DNA of 64,000 nucleotides from NCBI GenBank assembly GCA_004123355.1, contig SCHM01000003.1:2480001-2544000 (forward strand), read 5' to 3'. This document shows, one piece after another, positions 50,897-64,000 of the stretch (positions within the stretch are counted from its first letter, which is position 1; each line of letters begins with the position of its first letter). The notes under the pieces were generated by a model. The model saw nothing but the letters and a program-made list of their open reading frames with translations, searched no databases and had not been told where the DNA came from. The translations under genes were made by a program, and so were the position numbers. Source of the stretch: Amphirosellinia nigrospora. Taxonomy: Eukaryota > Ascomycota > Sordariomycetes > Xylariales > Xylariaceae.

Positions 50897-53800
50897 ATAT
50901 AAAGTTTTTTAAGTTTTTTAAATATTATATTAATAAATAATTAAAGCAAAATCGCTATTAATATTAATAATAATTATTATAAACTTATTAACTTTATTAA
51001 GGTTTTTCGTTTATATTTACGCTTTTTGCTTTTAATAATATTATATAGTTTTAAAACTTCGTACGTTTAAAAAATAATAGTATTATTAAAGTTTATAGCT
51101 TTTTTACTAAAAGTTAAGCTTATAAAACTTTTATATTAACGTTATATATAAATATATATATATTTTATTTATTTATTTTATATAAATAATTTTTAATATA
51201 TATTTTAGCTAATTTATTTTATTATATAATAAAATAATAAAAATATAATCGTTTTATTTTTTTATATAATTTATTTTTAAGTATTATTAATTATTATTTT
51301 CGCCGATATATAAATAAAATTTATATATTAAAAAAAATATTTTTATACGATTTTTATTTAAAATTATAGCTAAATTATTATTTTATACTAAAATAGTTTA
51401 TATAGCAGTTATATTAATTATTAAAATGTTTTATTTAATTAATATTATATAATATTAAGTTTTTAAAGCAGTATTTATAGCGTTTATATATAATAATTAT
51501 ATAATATTTATTATTTTTATTATATATAGTTTAAGTTTAAAAAAAAAAAAAAATAAAAAATTAATTATACGCGTTATTTTTTAAAATATAAATTTTAATT
51601 ATTATTTTTGCTATAATTTTTAACTTTTATTATATATATAATATCCGTTTTTTTAAATATTTATATATAATATATTGTTTTTATATATTTAGCTATTATT
51701 TATTATATAAATATATTTTTTATAATTTTTTAATAAATATTTCGATTTATAAAAATTTATTTATAAAAACTAAAGTTTTTAATATTTAGTTTAATATATA
51801 TTTAATAAATATATTAGTTAAATTATTTTTATTATTAATTTATTATATTTTAAAATTTTTTTTTTTATATAATTTTTAAAAAAATATAATATTTATTATT
51901 AATTTTTTTTTTAAATTATTTTTAGCTTAATTAAATAATTATATAATAATTTAAAATTTAAATATAAATAATAAATATTAAAAATAAATTAAATATTTTT
52001 ATAATTTTTTAAAATATTATATAAAAAATAATAATATTATTAAAACTATTAACTATATTATAAATTTATTAGTTAAAATATTTGTATAACTTTTTTATAT
52101 TTATTTAAATTTAGTATATATTATTTTTAATTTTAAAATCTAAGTTTATTATTTTTTATATAAGCTTTAATTATAAATATAATAATAAATTTAAGCTATA
52201 AAATTATATTTATATTATTTATAAATAATTTATTTATAAAAATAAAAAACTTTATATAATAAAAATTAAAAAAATAAATATAAGCTTTTTTAATAAATTA
52301 TTTTTTATTATTTAATTTGTTTATTTAATATTTTAATATTATATAATTATAGCTTAATAATTTAACTATAATAGTAAAATTATATATAGTTTTAAATTAA
52401 TATATATTATTAATATATATTTTTTAATTTATTAAAAAATATAAACTTAAATAAATTTTTTTATATAAAAATTAATTTTAACTAAATTTTTAGTTTAGTT
52501 TTTTTAAATTATATAATATTTTATTTATATAAAAAAATCTTTTGCTATTAAATTCGAAAAAATATTTAAAAAATAAAATTTTTTTAGTTTTATATAAAGT
52601 TTTATTTATTTAAGTTTTTTTTTTTATATAATAAAAAATCTAACGTAATAAAACTTAATATATTATTTATATTTTAATTATTTTAAAAATATTTAAACTA
52701 TTATATATAATTAATAAATATAAATTATATATAAATATTTATATTTTTTTTTAATAATATTAATAATATATTTTAAACTAATATAGCTTAAATTTAGCTA
52801 AACTATATAAAATTATATAATATATAAAATAATTTAAAAAATATTTTTTTTTAGTTTTAAAATAAATAAATATAAATATTATATAATAGTTTATTTTTTA
52901 ATTAAATATAAGCTTAAATAATATTTTTAAGTTTATATAAAACTTTAAATTTATATAAAATAAAACTAAATATTAAAATTAATTATTAGTTTATTTATTA
53001 AATCGTTAGTAATTAAATTAAAATAATATTTTTTTTAATATTATTATATTTTTATATAATAATTTAAATTTTTATATAGTTTATAATTTTTTTTAATTTT
53101 TTATATAAATAGAATTTAAAAATATATTTTTTTTATAAATATTTAAATTATATATAATAAATTCGAAAACGTTTATATAATAAATTTATTAATTTTTATT
53201 ATGTTTAATTTTTTAAACAGTTTATTAAAAGTTATAATAATTTTATTTATATATATTTAATTATTAATTTAAAAATTTTTTTTTTTTTTATTAAAAAAGT
53301 TTATAATATTTAAATATTATATAATAAATATATTTAAATATTATATAATAATAAAGCTAATTTTTTTTTTTAGCTAGTTATATTTTTTTTAATAATTATT
53401 AATTATATAAATTATATATTATTTTAGTTTAAATTATTTATTAAATTTTTTATATAATAATATAGCTTAATTTATATATATTAAAAATATATTAGTTTAT
53501 TAATTAAAGCTATAATTATATTTAATTTTTAATTATTTTAATTTTATATAATTTTTTTTATTTTATTTTTTTTTTATACTAAAATTTGTTTTAAAAAAAA
53601 ATATAAATATATTATATAAAATAATTTATTTTATTTATTAATTATATAATTAATTTTAACTTTTATATATTTTTATATAATATTTTTATTACTTTTTAAA
53701 TAGTTATTATTTTTTATATAATAAAAAAAAAAAAAAAAACTTTTTATTAATATAAAAATAAGCTCCGAAAATAAAAAAAATTAATATAAAACTATTAAAT

Positions 53801-56800
53801 TAATAATATTATTTAATATTTATTATTATTTATAAAATTAATTTATTATTTATATATATATCGATTTTTTTTAAAAAATATTATATATATATTTAAATAG
53901 CTTATATATTTATTTTATTTTATTTATTATTTAATATATTTTAATAAATATTTCGTAATATTATATATTAATTATTTTTATATTTTTTAAATTTATTTAA
54001 TAAAAAATTTATTTTAAAATTATATATAATATTATTAAAAATTTTTAATAATATTAATTTAATATTTATATAATATTTTTTATATTTTATATAAATATTA
54101 ATTTTAAAAAAATTACCGCTTAAAATAATATAGCAATATTAATAACGTATAATATTTTTAGTTTTATTTATAACGTTTATAATTATTTTATAATTAAATT
54201 TATAATTATTTTTAATTATAAATTTAAATCGTTATAAATTTTATTATATATTTAATAATAATAATAAAATTTTTAAATTTTTTTTAAAATAAATTATTTA
54301 ATTTTATATTTTTATAAAATAATATTTTATATAATTTTTTTATATAAAAATATTTAAATCGTTTATATAAATAATATAATTTAATTTTTATAAAATAGCT
54401 AGCTATTTTATATAAACTAATATTAAAAAATAAATATTTTATTTATATATAATAAAAATATTATTTTTATTTTTTATATAATAATATTTTTATATTATTA
54501 AAATATATTTTTAAATAGTTTTATTTTTTAAAAAAAAAAAATAAAATAAAAATATTTAAAATATAAAATATTATATAATTAATTTAATTATTAATTTTTA
54601 TTATATTAATTAAAATTATTATATAGTTTTTATTAAAGTTTATTTTATTATTTTAAAATTTAAATAATTTAGCTTTTAAGTTTTTTTATATATAAATTTT
54701 ATTTATAGTTTTTTTATAATAAAAAATTTTAAAGCTTTTATATTTTAAATAATATTTTAATATTTTATATAATATTAATTATTAAATATAAATAAATTAA
54801 ATAATTAATTTATAATTAATTAAATATTTTTTTATTATATAATATAAAATACGTTATTTATAATATATTATATAATATTTTATTTTATATATTTAAATTT
54901 TTTTTTTTTTTATTATATATATTTAAAATTTTCGTATTTAATTAAATAAATTAAAAATTTTTAAAATTAGTTTATTTTTAAATATTATTTTATATATATT
55001 AAAATATTAATTTTACGTAAAATTTTTTTAAAAAATATAATTAATTAATTAATATTTTTTTTTTAATAAATAAAATATTTTTATTTATATATAAATTTTT
55101 AAAAAATAACTATTTATATAATTTTAGCTAATATATTATTTTTAAAATTTTTAAAATATTATATAATATTTTATTATATAAAATAATAATTAATTTAATA
55201 TACTATTAATTTATATAATAAAAATTTTTTATTTTTTATATAAAATATTAAATTATTAGGTTTTTTTTACTTAAAAATATAAATAAAAATTTAAAAAAAT
55301 CTTTTATATATAAACTTTTAAAAAATAAATATTATTTTAAATTTTAAAATATTTTTATATATATATATAATAATTATATTTAAATAAATTTTTTTAAATA
55401 TTTTATTTAAATATTTTTTAAGCTTTAAATAATTTATTAATTATATTTTAATATTTTATATAAAAATAAATTTTTTTTTTTATTTATATATTTATATAAA
55501 AATAATATTAATAATTTAGTTTAATATTAATTATAATTTATAATTATATTAAAATATATATTTATAATATTATATGTTTTTTTTTATATATAATTAAAAC
55601 TAATATAATATATATAATAATTTTTATATAATTAATTAATATTATAAAAATATAATATAAACTAATTTTTTATAATTTTAAGCTTATAATAATAATCGAT
55701 AATTATTATATTTTATTATAAAATAAATTATATAGCTTTTTAAAATAATTTTTTTTTTTTTAAAATTTTTAAAAAAATTTAATATTTTATAAATAAAATA
55801 ACTTTATTTTAAATATTATATATAAAAAATCTAAATTTTAAATAAAAATATTTTTATATTTAATATTATATAATAAATAAATTATTTTAAAGTTTAAAAA
55901 AAATTTTAAAAAATTAAATATTTTATTATATATTAAAATATAATATATTTTTTATTTATATAAAAATAAATTATTAATTAAAATAAATAATAAATAATAT
56001 TTAATAGTTATAAAAAGTTTTTAAAATTTTATTTTTAATATTTTATTTTTATATAATATTTTATTATTTAAAATTAAAAAGCTAGCTTTTAATTATATAT
56101 ATAATTATTTTATAGTTATTTTTTATTTATTTTTTTATTTTTTTTTTATTTATTTTTTTATTTAAAAAAAAAAATCGTAAAATTATTTTATTATATAAAA
56201 AAACTTTACTAATTTTAAAATTATTAATTTAATATAAAAATATAAATATTATTTAAAATAATTATATAAAAATTTAAAATTTATACGTTAAAATATATTT
56301 ATTTTTTATAAATTATATAATATAGTTTTTTTTTAATTATTTTATAAATTTTTAATTTAAAACGTTTTTATATAAAAATATTATAATTTTTAATAATTAA
56401 ATATTAATTTTATTAATATTTTAAGTTTTATTATTTCGAAGTTTTTTATTAATATTTTTAAAAATTTTTTAAATTATATAAAATATAATTATATTTATAT
56501 ATAAATATATATTATATATTAATTTATTTTATAATAGCTATTTAAAGTTTTATAAAATATTTTTATATAATAAAATTAATAGTTTTTTATATAAAATTTA
56601 AAATATATTAGTTTTTTAAGCGATTTTTTAGCTATATTATTATATAAAATATTAACTAAAAAATAAAAAGTTATTTTAGTTATTTTTAAAAAATAATATT
56701 TTTATATATTTAACTATATTAATTATTATATAATTAATTATTATTTTTTATTATATTTAAAAATATTATAAATAAAAATTATTAAATTATATTATAAACT

Positions 56801-57027
56801 TTATATAGTTTATATAATAATAATTAAAAAATAATATAATTACGTACTATTAATTAAACTTTTATATAAAAATATAATATTAAAATATATAAAATAATTA
56901 ATTTTTTTTTTTTATTAATATAATATAAAAAAAACTAAAATATAATATAAAAAATATAACTTATAACTAAGTTTAAATTTTATTTTTATTTTTATTAATT
57001 TTATTTTTAGCTAAAAATACTAATTAA

Positions 57028-57303
57028 TATTAATAGCTAAAAAATAATATTATATATAATAATAAATAAAATAAATATTAATATATATTAATTTATTTTT
57101 TTAATTATTATATAAAAGCTAGGTTTTATATAAAGAATTTTTTTATATAAAAAAATTTACTATAAATAATTATATAATTAAATTAAGCGGATATATTAGC
57201 TTAACTTTATTATATAAATAGCTAATATTATAATTAATAATTAATTATTATATATAATTAATATTAATATATTAACTTTATATATAAAAATAATAATTAT
57301 AAT
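57028..57303. repeat. 3' LTR of C1
   Basis: ~276 bp, starting TATTAATAGCTAAAAAATAA. It contains AAAAGCTAGGTTTTATATAA, collinear with the split 5' copy. Confidence 0.75.
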
Positions 57304-57595
57304 ATATTATAATATTTAGTTTATTAATTTATATTAATTAATAAAATTATAATTTTAAAATTAAAAAATATAATATTAATAATAATAAAAAAAAACAAAA
57401 TAATATTTAAAAATATAAAACTAAAAATATTTATTTTAAAATATAATAATAATATAAAAAAACTTTAATAAAATAAAATAAATAATATTTAATTAATTTT
57501 ATTAAAATTTATTTTTAAAAAATATAAACTATATTTTTTTATAAAAATATAATTTTAATTTTTATTTAAAAGTTTAATAAAAAAAGTTTTATATA

Positions 57596-59205
57596 TAAAA
57601 AATAATATTTAAGTTTTATAAAAAAGTATAATTAAATAAAAAAAAGTTTTTTTATTAATAAAAAATTTTTTTATTTTTTATATTTTAAATAAAAAATTTT
57701 TTTACCCGAATTAAAACTTTTTTATTTATTTATTATTATATATATTTAGTTTTTAATATTTATTTTTTATTATATAATAATTATAAATTTAATAAAATAA
57801 TTTAAAATTAAATATTTATATTAAAAATAATAATATAATATAAATAAATTATAAAATTTTATTTTAATTTTTTTTTATTATAAATTATATTAAATTTAAT
57901 TTTATATTAAATTTAATTATTTAATAATTATATATTTTATTAAATTTAATTATTTAATAATTATATATTATATTAAATATAAATTATTTAATATTATTTA
58001 TTTAATTATATTTATAGTTATTTTATTTTTTTATTTTTTTAATTTAATATTAATTTAAATATTTATTTTTTTAAATTATAAACTAATATTATTATTATAA
58101 ATTTTATTTAAATATAATTTTTATTAAGCTATTTTTTAAAAAAACTATAATTATTATAAATTAGCTATTATATTAATATAATAAATATAATAATATTTTT
58201 ATAAAATATTTATTTATAATTTTTTTTATTTATTTTTTATTTTTTATTATAATATTTTAAACGTAATTTTTAAGTTTTTAAAAATTTTAAAATTTAAATT
58301 AATTATAATAAATATATTTTTAAGTTTTTAAGTTTTTTTTTTTAAACGTTTTAGCTAGCTTATAAAAATTTTTTAAACTTATTAATAAATTTAAATTTTT
58401 TTCGAAAAATTTTTTTTTTAAATGTTTTAGCTAATTTATAAAGTTTTTTTAAACTTATTAATAAATTTAAACTTTTTTTAAAAAGTTTTTTTTTTTAAAC
58501 GTTTTAGCTAATTTATAAAATTTTTTTTTTAAACTTATTAATAAATTTAAACTTTTTTTAAAAAAAATAAAAATTTAATATATTATAAAAATTAATATAT
58601 TTTATAATAATATTATTATTTAAAATATAAAATTTATAATTATATTTAAAATTAAAAATAGCTTATAATTATATTTAAAATTAAAAATAATTTATAATTA
58701 TATTTAAAATTTAAAATAATAATTTATATTTATTAAAAAACTTTTTTAATTTTATTTAAGTTAAAAATCGTTTTAAAAATTTTAATATTATAATAAATTT
58801 TTTTTATTTAAAATAAAATTAATTATATTATTATAATATTTAACTTTTTAATTTTATTTTATAGCTTAAATTATAATTTAATTATAAAATAATAATATAA
58901 TTTTAATATATATTATTATTATTAATAAAATAAATATATAAAAATATTATATATTAATATTTATATTTATAAATAAATTTATTATTATTATTAATTAAAT
59001 AATTAAATATTTTTATAATATAATTATATAATTATATAAAAAATAAAATATTATAATTAATAAATTAAAATAAAATAATAAGTTTTATTATATATAATTT
59101 ATTAAAAAAACGAACTAATATAACTAATAACTATAATTTATTTATTAACTTAAATATATAGTTTTTAAAAACTTAAATATTTTTACTTTTAAATTAAAAA
59201 GCTTT
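57596..59205. mobile_element. Repeat unit E2, inverted copy of E1, inserted in A'
   Basis: The reverse complement of 36,957-38,495, including the tandem arrays. A' sequence matching A resumes on both sides, with ~20 bases of A missing at the junction (compare A near 33,930-33,900). Confidence 0.65.
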
Positions 59206-60030
59206 TAATATTAATTAATATAAAAAAAAACTAATAATTAAAATATTTAATTTAAATATAATTATTTTAATATAATAATAAAAAAAAACCGGGTAAAAAA
59301 TATTTATATTATTAATATTAATAAAATTAATAAAATAATTAAAAAATTAAAAAAAAATAAAATAATTTTTAAAAAAAAAAAATAAAAAATTAAAATAAAA
59401 AGCGCGAAAAAAATACTTAAAAAATATTAAAACTTAATATATATTTTAGCTAAATAAACTTTAATATATTATTATATTATTTATAAATAAACTATAAAAT
59501 AAAGTTTATTAAAAATAAATTTAAAGTTAATTTAAATTATAGTTTTTTATATAAAATATTATTAAATAAACTAAAAACTATATAAAAATTTTTAATTAAA
59601 AACTTATATAAAAGCTTTATTAAACTTAATAATATTTTATATAATATATTATTTTTATAAAAAAAATAAATAATAAGCTTTATTTTTATATAAATTATTA
59701 TAAGCTAAATAAAATATATAAAAAAAAAATTTAATATTTATTTTTTTATTAAAAAAACCTTAGTTTATATTATTAAAACGAAAATTTTATTTAATTTAAT
59801 ATATAATAAATATTTAATTATATTTATATATTATTTAAAAATAAAAATTATATAACGTTTTTTATAAAATATAATATATATTAATTATTAATATATTATT
59901 TAGGTTTTATTAACGGATTTTTAACGTTTTAATAATATATTAATATATTATTTAATTTTTAAATAATTTTTATAATATTTATATAAATAATGTTATTATT
60001 TATTTTAAAAATAATAAAAAATATATTATT

Positions 60031-60842
60031 TATTAAGTAGCTAAAAGGTACAATATATATAAATAATAAAATAAATAATTAGTATATATCGATTTATTTT
60101 TTTAATTTTATTATAAAAGCTAAGCTTTCGTGGGGAGAATTTTTTTATATAAAAAAAATTTTGCTATAATTACTATATAATTAAATTAAGCAAATATATT
60201 AGCTTAATTTTATTATATAAATAATTAATATTATAATTAATAATTAGCTATTATATATAATTAATATTAATATATTAATTTTATATATAAAATATTATAA
60301 TTAATATTAGCTTTTTTTTTTTTAGCTATAGCGTATTTTTAATAATTATTTTTTTAATATAAAAAATCTAAACGTAAAAAAAATATTAATATATTATATA
60401 ATAAATATATAAATAAAAAAGCGCTTAATAATATATTAAATTGTTATTTTTTAAAATGCCTAGTATTTATATAATTATATATAAAAAAAAAGTTAATAAA
60501 TATAAATAAAAAAGCTAACTTATATATAACTATTATACGTAATTTTTTTATTTATTTATTTTAAATATTTTAAAAAATTAAATAATATATTATTTTTATA
60601 TTTATGTTATTATATATAGGTTAAATTATTTTATACTATTTTTTTATTTTTTTTTTTTATTTTTTTTTACGCGTATATATTTAATTTATATATATATATA
60701 TATATATACGTATATATATATATTTTATACGTATATTTTAATTAATTTTGTAAATTTATATAATATTAAATTTAATAATTATTATATAATAAGCAATATT
60801 AATAATAATATTAGCAATAGTACTAAAATATTAATAATATTA

Positions 60843-60887
<45 letters not shown>

Positions 60888-63486
60888 AAGCTTTTAAGTT
60901 TTTTTAAATATTATATTAATAAATAATTAAAATAAAATTACTATTAATATTAATATAGCTGCTATAAAACTTATTAATTTTATTAAAGTTTTTTATTTTA
61001 TTTTATGCTTTTTATTTTTAATAATATTATATAGTTTTAAACTTCGTACGTTTAAAAAATAATAACACTATTAAAGTTTATAGCTTTTTTATTAAAAGTT
61101 AAGTTTATAAAGCTTTTATATTAGCGTTATATATAAATATATATATAATTTTTATTTATTTATTTTATACGAATAATTTTTAATATATATTTTAATTAAT
61201 TTGTTTTATATATAATAAAATAAAAAAAATACGATCGTTTTTATTTTTTATTAATATATTTTTTTAAGTATTATTAATTATTATTTTCGCCGATATATAA
61301 ATAAAATTTATATATTAAAAAAAATATTTTTATACGATTTTTATTTAAATTATAGCTAAATTATTATTTTATACTAAATAGTTTATATAGCAGTTATATT
61401 AATTATTAAAATGTTTTATTTAATTAATATTATATAATATTAAGTTTTAAAGCAGTATTTATAGCGTTTATATATAGTAATTATATAATATTATTATTTT
61501 TATTATATATAGTTTAAGTTTAAAAAAAGAAAAAAAAAAATAAAAAATTAATTAATATATTGTTTTTTAAAATATAAATTTTAATTATTATTTTTGCTAT
61601 AATTTTTTTAACTTTTTTATTATTTATATAATATTTATTTTTTTAAAATATTTTATATAATATATTGTTTTTATATATATTTAATTGTTATTTATATATA
61701 AATATATTTTTTATAGTTTTTTAATAAATGTTTTAATTTATATAAATAATTTATTTATAAAAACTAAAGTTTTTAATATTTAGTTTAATATTATTTAATA
61801 AATATATTAGCTAAGTTATTTTTATTATTAATTTATTATATTTTAAAATTTTTTTTTTTATATAATTTTTAAAAAAATATAATATTTATTATTAATTTTT
61901 TTTTAAATTATTTTTAGTTTAACTAAATAATTATATAACGATTTAAAATTTAAATATAAAATAATAAATATTAAAATAAATTAAATATTTTTATAATTTT
62001 TTAAAAATATATATAAAAAATAATAATATTATTAAAACTATTAATTATATTATATAATTCGTTAATTAAAATATTTTCGCGTAATTTTTTTATATTTGTT
62101 TAAATTTTAATATATAATATTATTTTTAATTTTAAAATTTAAGTTTTTTATATTTTTTATATAAATTTTAATTATAAATATAATAATAATTTAAGCTATA
62201 AAATTATATTTATATTATTTACGAATAATTTATTTAAAAAATAAAAAGCTTTATATAATAAAATCGAAAAAAATAAATATAAGTTTTTTTAATAAATTAT
62301 TTTTTACTATTTAATTTATTTATTTAATATTTTAATATTATATAATTATAGCTTAATAATTTAAACTATAATAATAAAATTATATATTATTTTAAATTAA
62401 TATATATTATTAATATATATTTTTTAGTTTATTAAAAATATAAGCTTAAACGAATTTTTTTATATAAAAATTAATTTTAGCTAAATTTTTTAATTTAATT
62501 TTTTTAAGTTATTATAATATTTTATTTATATAAAAGATTTTTTTACTATTAAATTTAAATAAATATTTAAAAAATAAAATTTTTTTTAATTTCGTACGAA
62601 ATTTTATTTATTTAAATTTTTTTTTTTATATAATAAAAAATCTAGCATAATAAAATTTAATATATTATTTATTTATATTTTAATTATTTTAAAAATATTT
62701 AAACTATTATATATAATTAATAAATATAAATTATATATAAATATTTATATTTAAGTTTTTTTTAATAATATTAATAATATATTTTAAACTAATATAATTT
62801 AAATTTAATTAAACTATATAAAATATATAATATATAAAATAGTTTTTAAAAAGTTTTTTTTTTAGTTTTAAAATAAATAAATATAAATATTATATAATAA
62901 TTTATTTTTTAATTAAATATAAACTTAAATAATATTTTTAAGCTTATATAAAACTTTAAAATTTATATAAAAATAAAATTAAATATTAAAATTAACTATT
63001 AGTTTATTTATTAAATTATTAATAATTAAATTAAAATAATATTTTTTTCGATATTATTATATTTTTATATAATAAGTTTAAACTTTTTATATAATTTTAT
63101 AGTTTTTTTTTAATTTTTATATAAATAAAACTTAAAAATATTTTTTTTATAAATATTTAAATTATATATAATAAATTTAAAAATATTTATATAATAAATT
63201 TATTAATTTTTATTATATTTAACTTTTTAAATAGTTTATTAAAAATTTAATAATTTTATTTATATTAGTTTAGTTATTAATTTAAAAGTTTATTTTTTTT
63301 TTATTAAAAAAGTTTATAATATTTAAATATTATATATAAATATATTAAACGTTATATATAATAAAGCTAAGTTTTTTTTTTTTAGCTAATTATTTTTTTT
63401 AATAATTATTAGTTATATAATTATATATTATTTTAGTTTAAATTATTTGTTTAAATATTTTTTTATAATAATATAGTTTAATTTAT
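60031..63486. mobile_element. LTR retrotransposon C2 (5' part), inserted in A'
   Basis: An intact 5' LTR at 60031-60306 plus ~3.2 kb of interior collinear with C1 50,331-53,490. The match stops at ~63,486, where an inverted C-type LTR begins. The LTR keeps a GCTTTCGTGGGGAGAATTTT segment lost elsewhere. Its 3' half should resume beyond the window. Confidence 0.8.
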
Positions 63487-64000
63487 TTATAATTATAGTA
63501 TTATTTATATACAAAGTTAATATATTAGTATTAATTATATACGATAGTTAATTATTAATTATAATATTAATTGTTTATATAATAAAGTTAAGCTAATATA
63601 TCCGCTTAATTTATATATAATATATTATAATAAAATTTTTTTTATAAAAAAATTTTTTATATAAAAGCTTAGTTTTTATACGAATAATTAAAAAAAAAAT
63701 TAATAATATATAAATATTTTTTATTTATTATTATATATAATATTATATTTTTAGCTATTTAATATTAATTAATATTTTTAGCTAAAAAATATAAATTAAT
63801 AAAAATAAAATAAAATTTAAACTTAATTATATAAGCTATATTTTTATATTATATTTTAGTTTTTTTAATATTATATTAATAAAAAAAAATTAATTATTTT
63901 AATATATTTAATATTATTTTTTATATAAAAGTTTAATTAATAGCGCGTAATTATACTATTTTTTAATTATTATCGTATAAATTATATAAAAGTTCGTAAT
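63487..64000. mobile_element. LTR retrotransposon C3 (partial), inverted, inserted in C2
   Basis: 63487-63764 is the reverse complement of a C LTR. 63765-64000 is the reverse complement of the C1 interior just left of its 3' LTR (57,027 down to ~56,790). It therefore enters C2 with its 3' end first and continues past the window end. Confidence 0.75.

Larger units (their letters stand above)
42884..57303. mobile_element. LTR retrotransposon C1, inserted in A' and split by B
   Basis: The start TATTAAGTAATTAAAAGG recurs at the right LTR (about 57028-57303) and at 60,031 in C2. The 5' LTR is interrupted by B: its first 125 bases are 42884-43008 and the rest is 50170-50330. The net element length is ~7.26 kb. 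Imperfect 5-bp flanks TAATT / ATATT fit a mutated target duplication, because A is uninterrupted here (TATATAATTATAATATTTAG). The interior from 50,331 to 53,490 matches C2 (60,307-63,486) closely. No coding frames. Confidence 0.8.
40308..60030 (+). mobile_element. LTR retrotransposon A' (partial), split by C1, E2 and C2
   Basis: A member of the O/A family in + orientation. Its 5' LTR is about 40308-40570. Its interior is recovered as three collinear pieces: 40,571-42,883, about 57,304-57,595 and about 59,205-60,030. Each matches the reverse complement of A in the correct order (36,514 down to about 33,200). The continuity proves that the intervening blocks are insertions. The rest of A', including its 3' LTR, should lie beyond the right end of the window. 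Confidence 0.8.

Noticed and set aside
50653-50940. 95-codon open frame in the AT block
   Set aside because: It translates a T run and AT/AAT microsatellites into Phe, Tyr, Ile and Leu runs. The same tract recurs in C2 with a different frame.
15715-64000. Mitochondrial DNA or an AT-rich bacterial or viral insert
   Set aside because: There are no tRNAs, rRNAs or respiratory genes and no ORFs. The presence of LTR pairs with target duplications and CA/TG depletion explains the composition better.
15715-64000. CRISPR-like or satellite arrays
   Set aside because: The repeats are dispersed, long and paired as LTRs. Short tandem arrays occur only inside elements E, C and the O 3' LTR, with no regular spacers.

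Overview
The window looks like nuclear DNA of a filamentous ascomycete (Pezizomycotina). The evidence is short GT-AG introns of 55 to 154 nt with CTAAC/CTGAC-type branch sites, a fungal Zn2Cys6 regulator, an NmrA-like reductase, a remnant of a fungal incompatibility-type pseudokinase, and a very large AT-rich block with the signature of repeat-induced point mutation (RIP). The species cannot be told from the sequence.

Positions 1-15.7 kb have ordinary base composition and carry four convincing genes. A long conserved-type hypothetical protein (1117-4736, +) is followed convergently by a Zn2Cys6 transcription factor (7177-5310, -). Divergently from the regulator lies a secreted HEXXH protein resembling the DUF6055 family (8090-9528, +), then an intact NmrA-like/atypical SDR reductase (10096-11013, +). 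CGG-N4-CCG inverted sites lie upstream of both the regulator and the reductase, which would fit one small local regulon (inference). Three of the four genes contain single-base frame breaks, several in short C runs. This suggests homopolymer errors in the assembly, though real decay is not excluded.

From about 11.2 to 15.7 kb the DNA becomes gene-poor: a degenerate ~65-bp repeat, one possible small spliced gene, broken pieces of a fungal HeLo/NLR-type pseudokinase (-) and of a WD40 protein (+), and a 284-bp terminal-inverted-repeat element.

From about 15.7 kb to the end (48 kb) the sequence is extremely A+T rich (about 85-90% by eye, not counted) and has no usable ORFs. It is a stack of RIP-mutated LTR retrotransposons nested in one another. 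A 525-bp palindrome sits at the edge. Element O (16,242-39,985) is split by D (19,056-27,970, TSD ATTAT) and by the inverted relative A (30,169-36,804). A third relative, A' (from 40,308), is split by C1 (42,884-57,303), by a non-LTR unit E2, and by C2 (from 60,031). B (43,009-50,164) is inserted inside the 5' LTR of C1 with a perfect TATAT duplication. C3 (from 63,487, inverted) is inserted in C2 and runs off the window. Paired LTRs of O, D and B differ mainly by C-to-T and G-to-A changes. I saw no new gene-encoded system; the most informative content is this readable insertion history and the RIP record in the LTR pairs.
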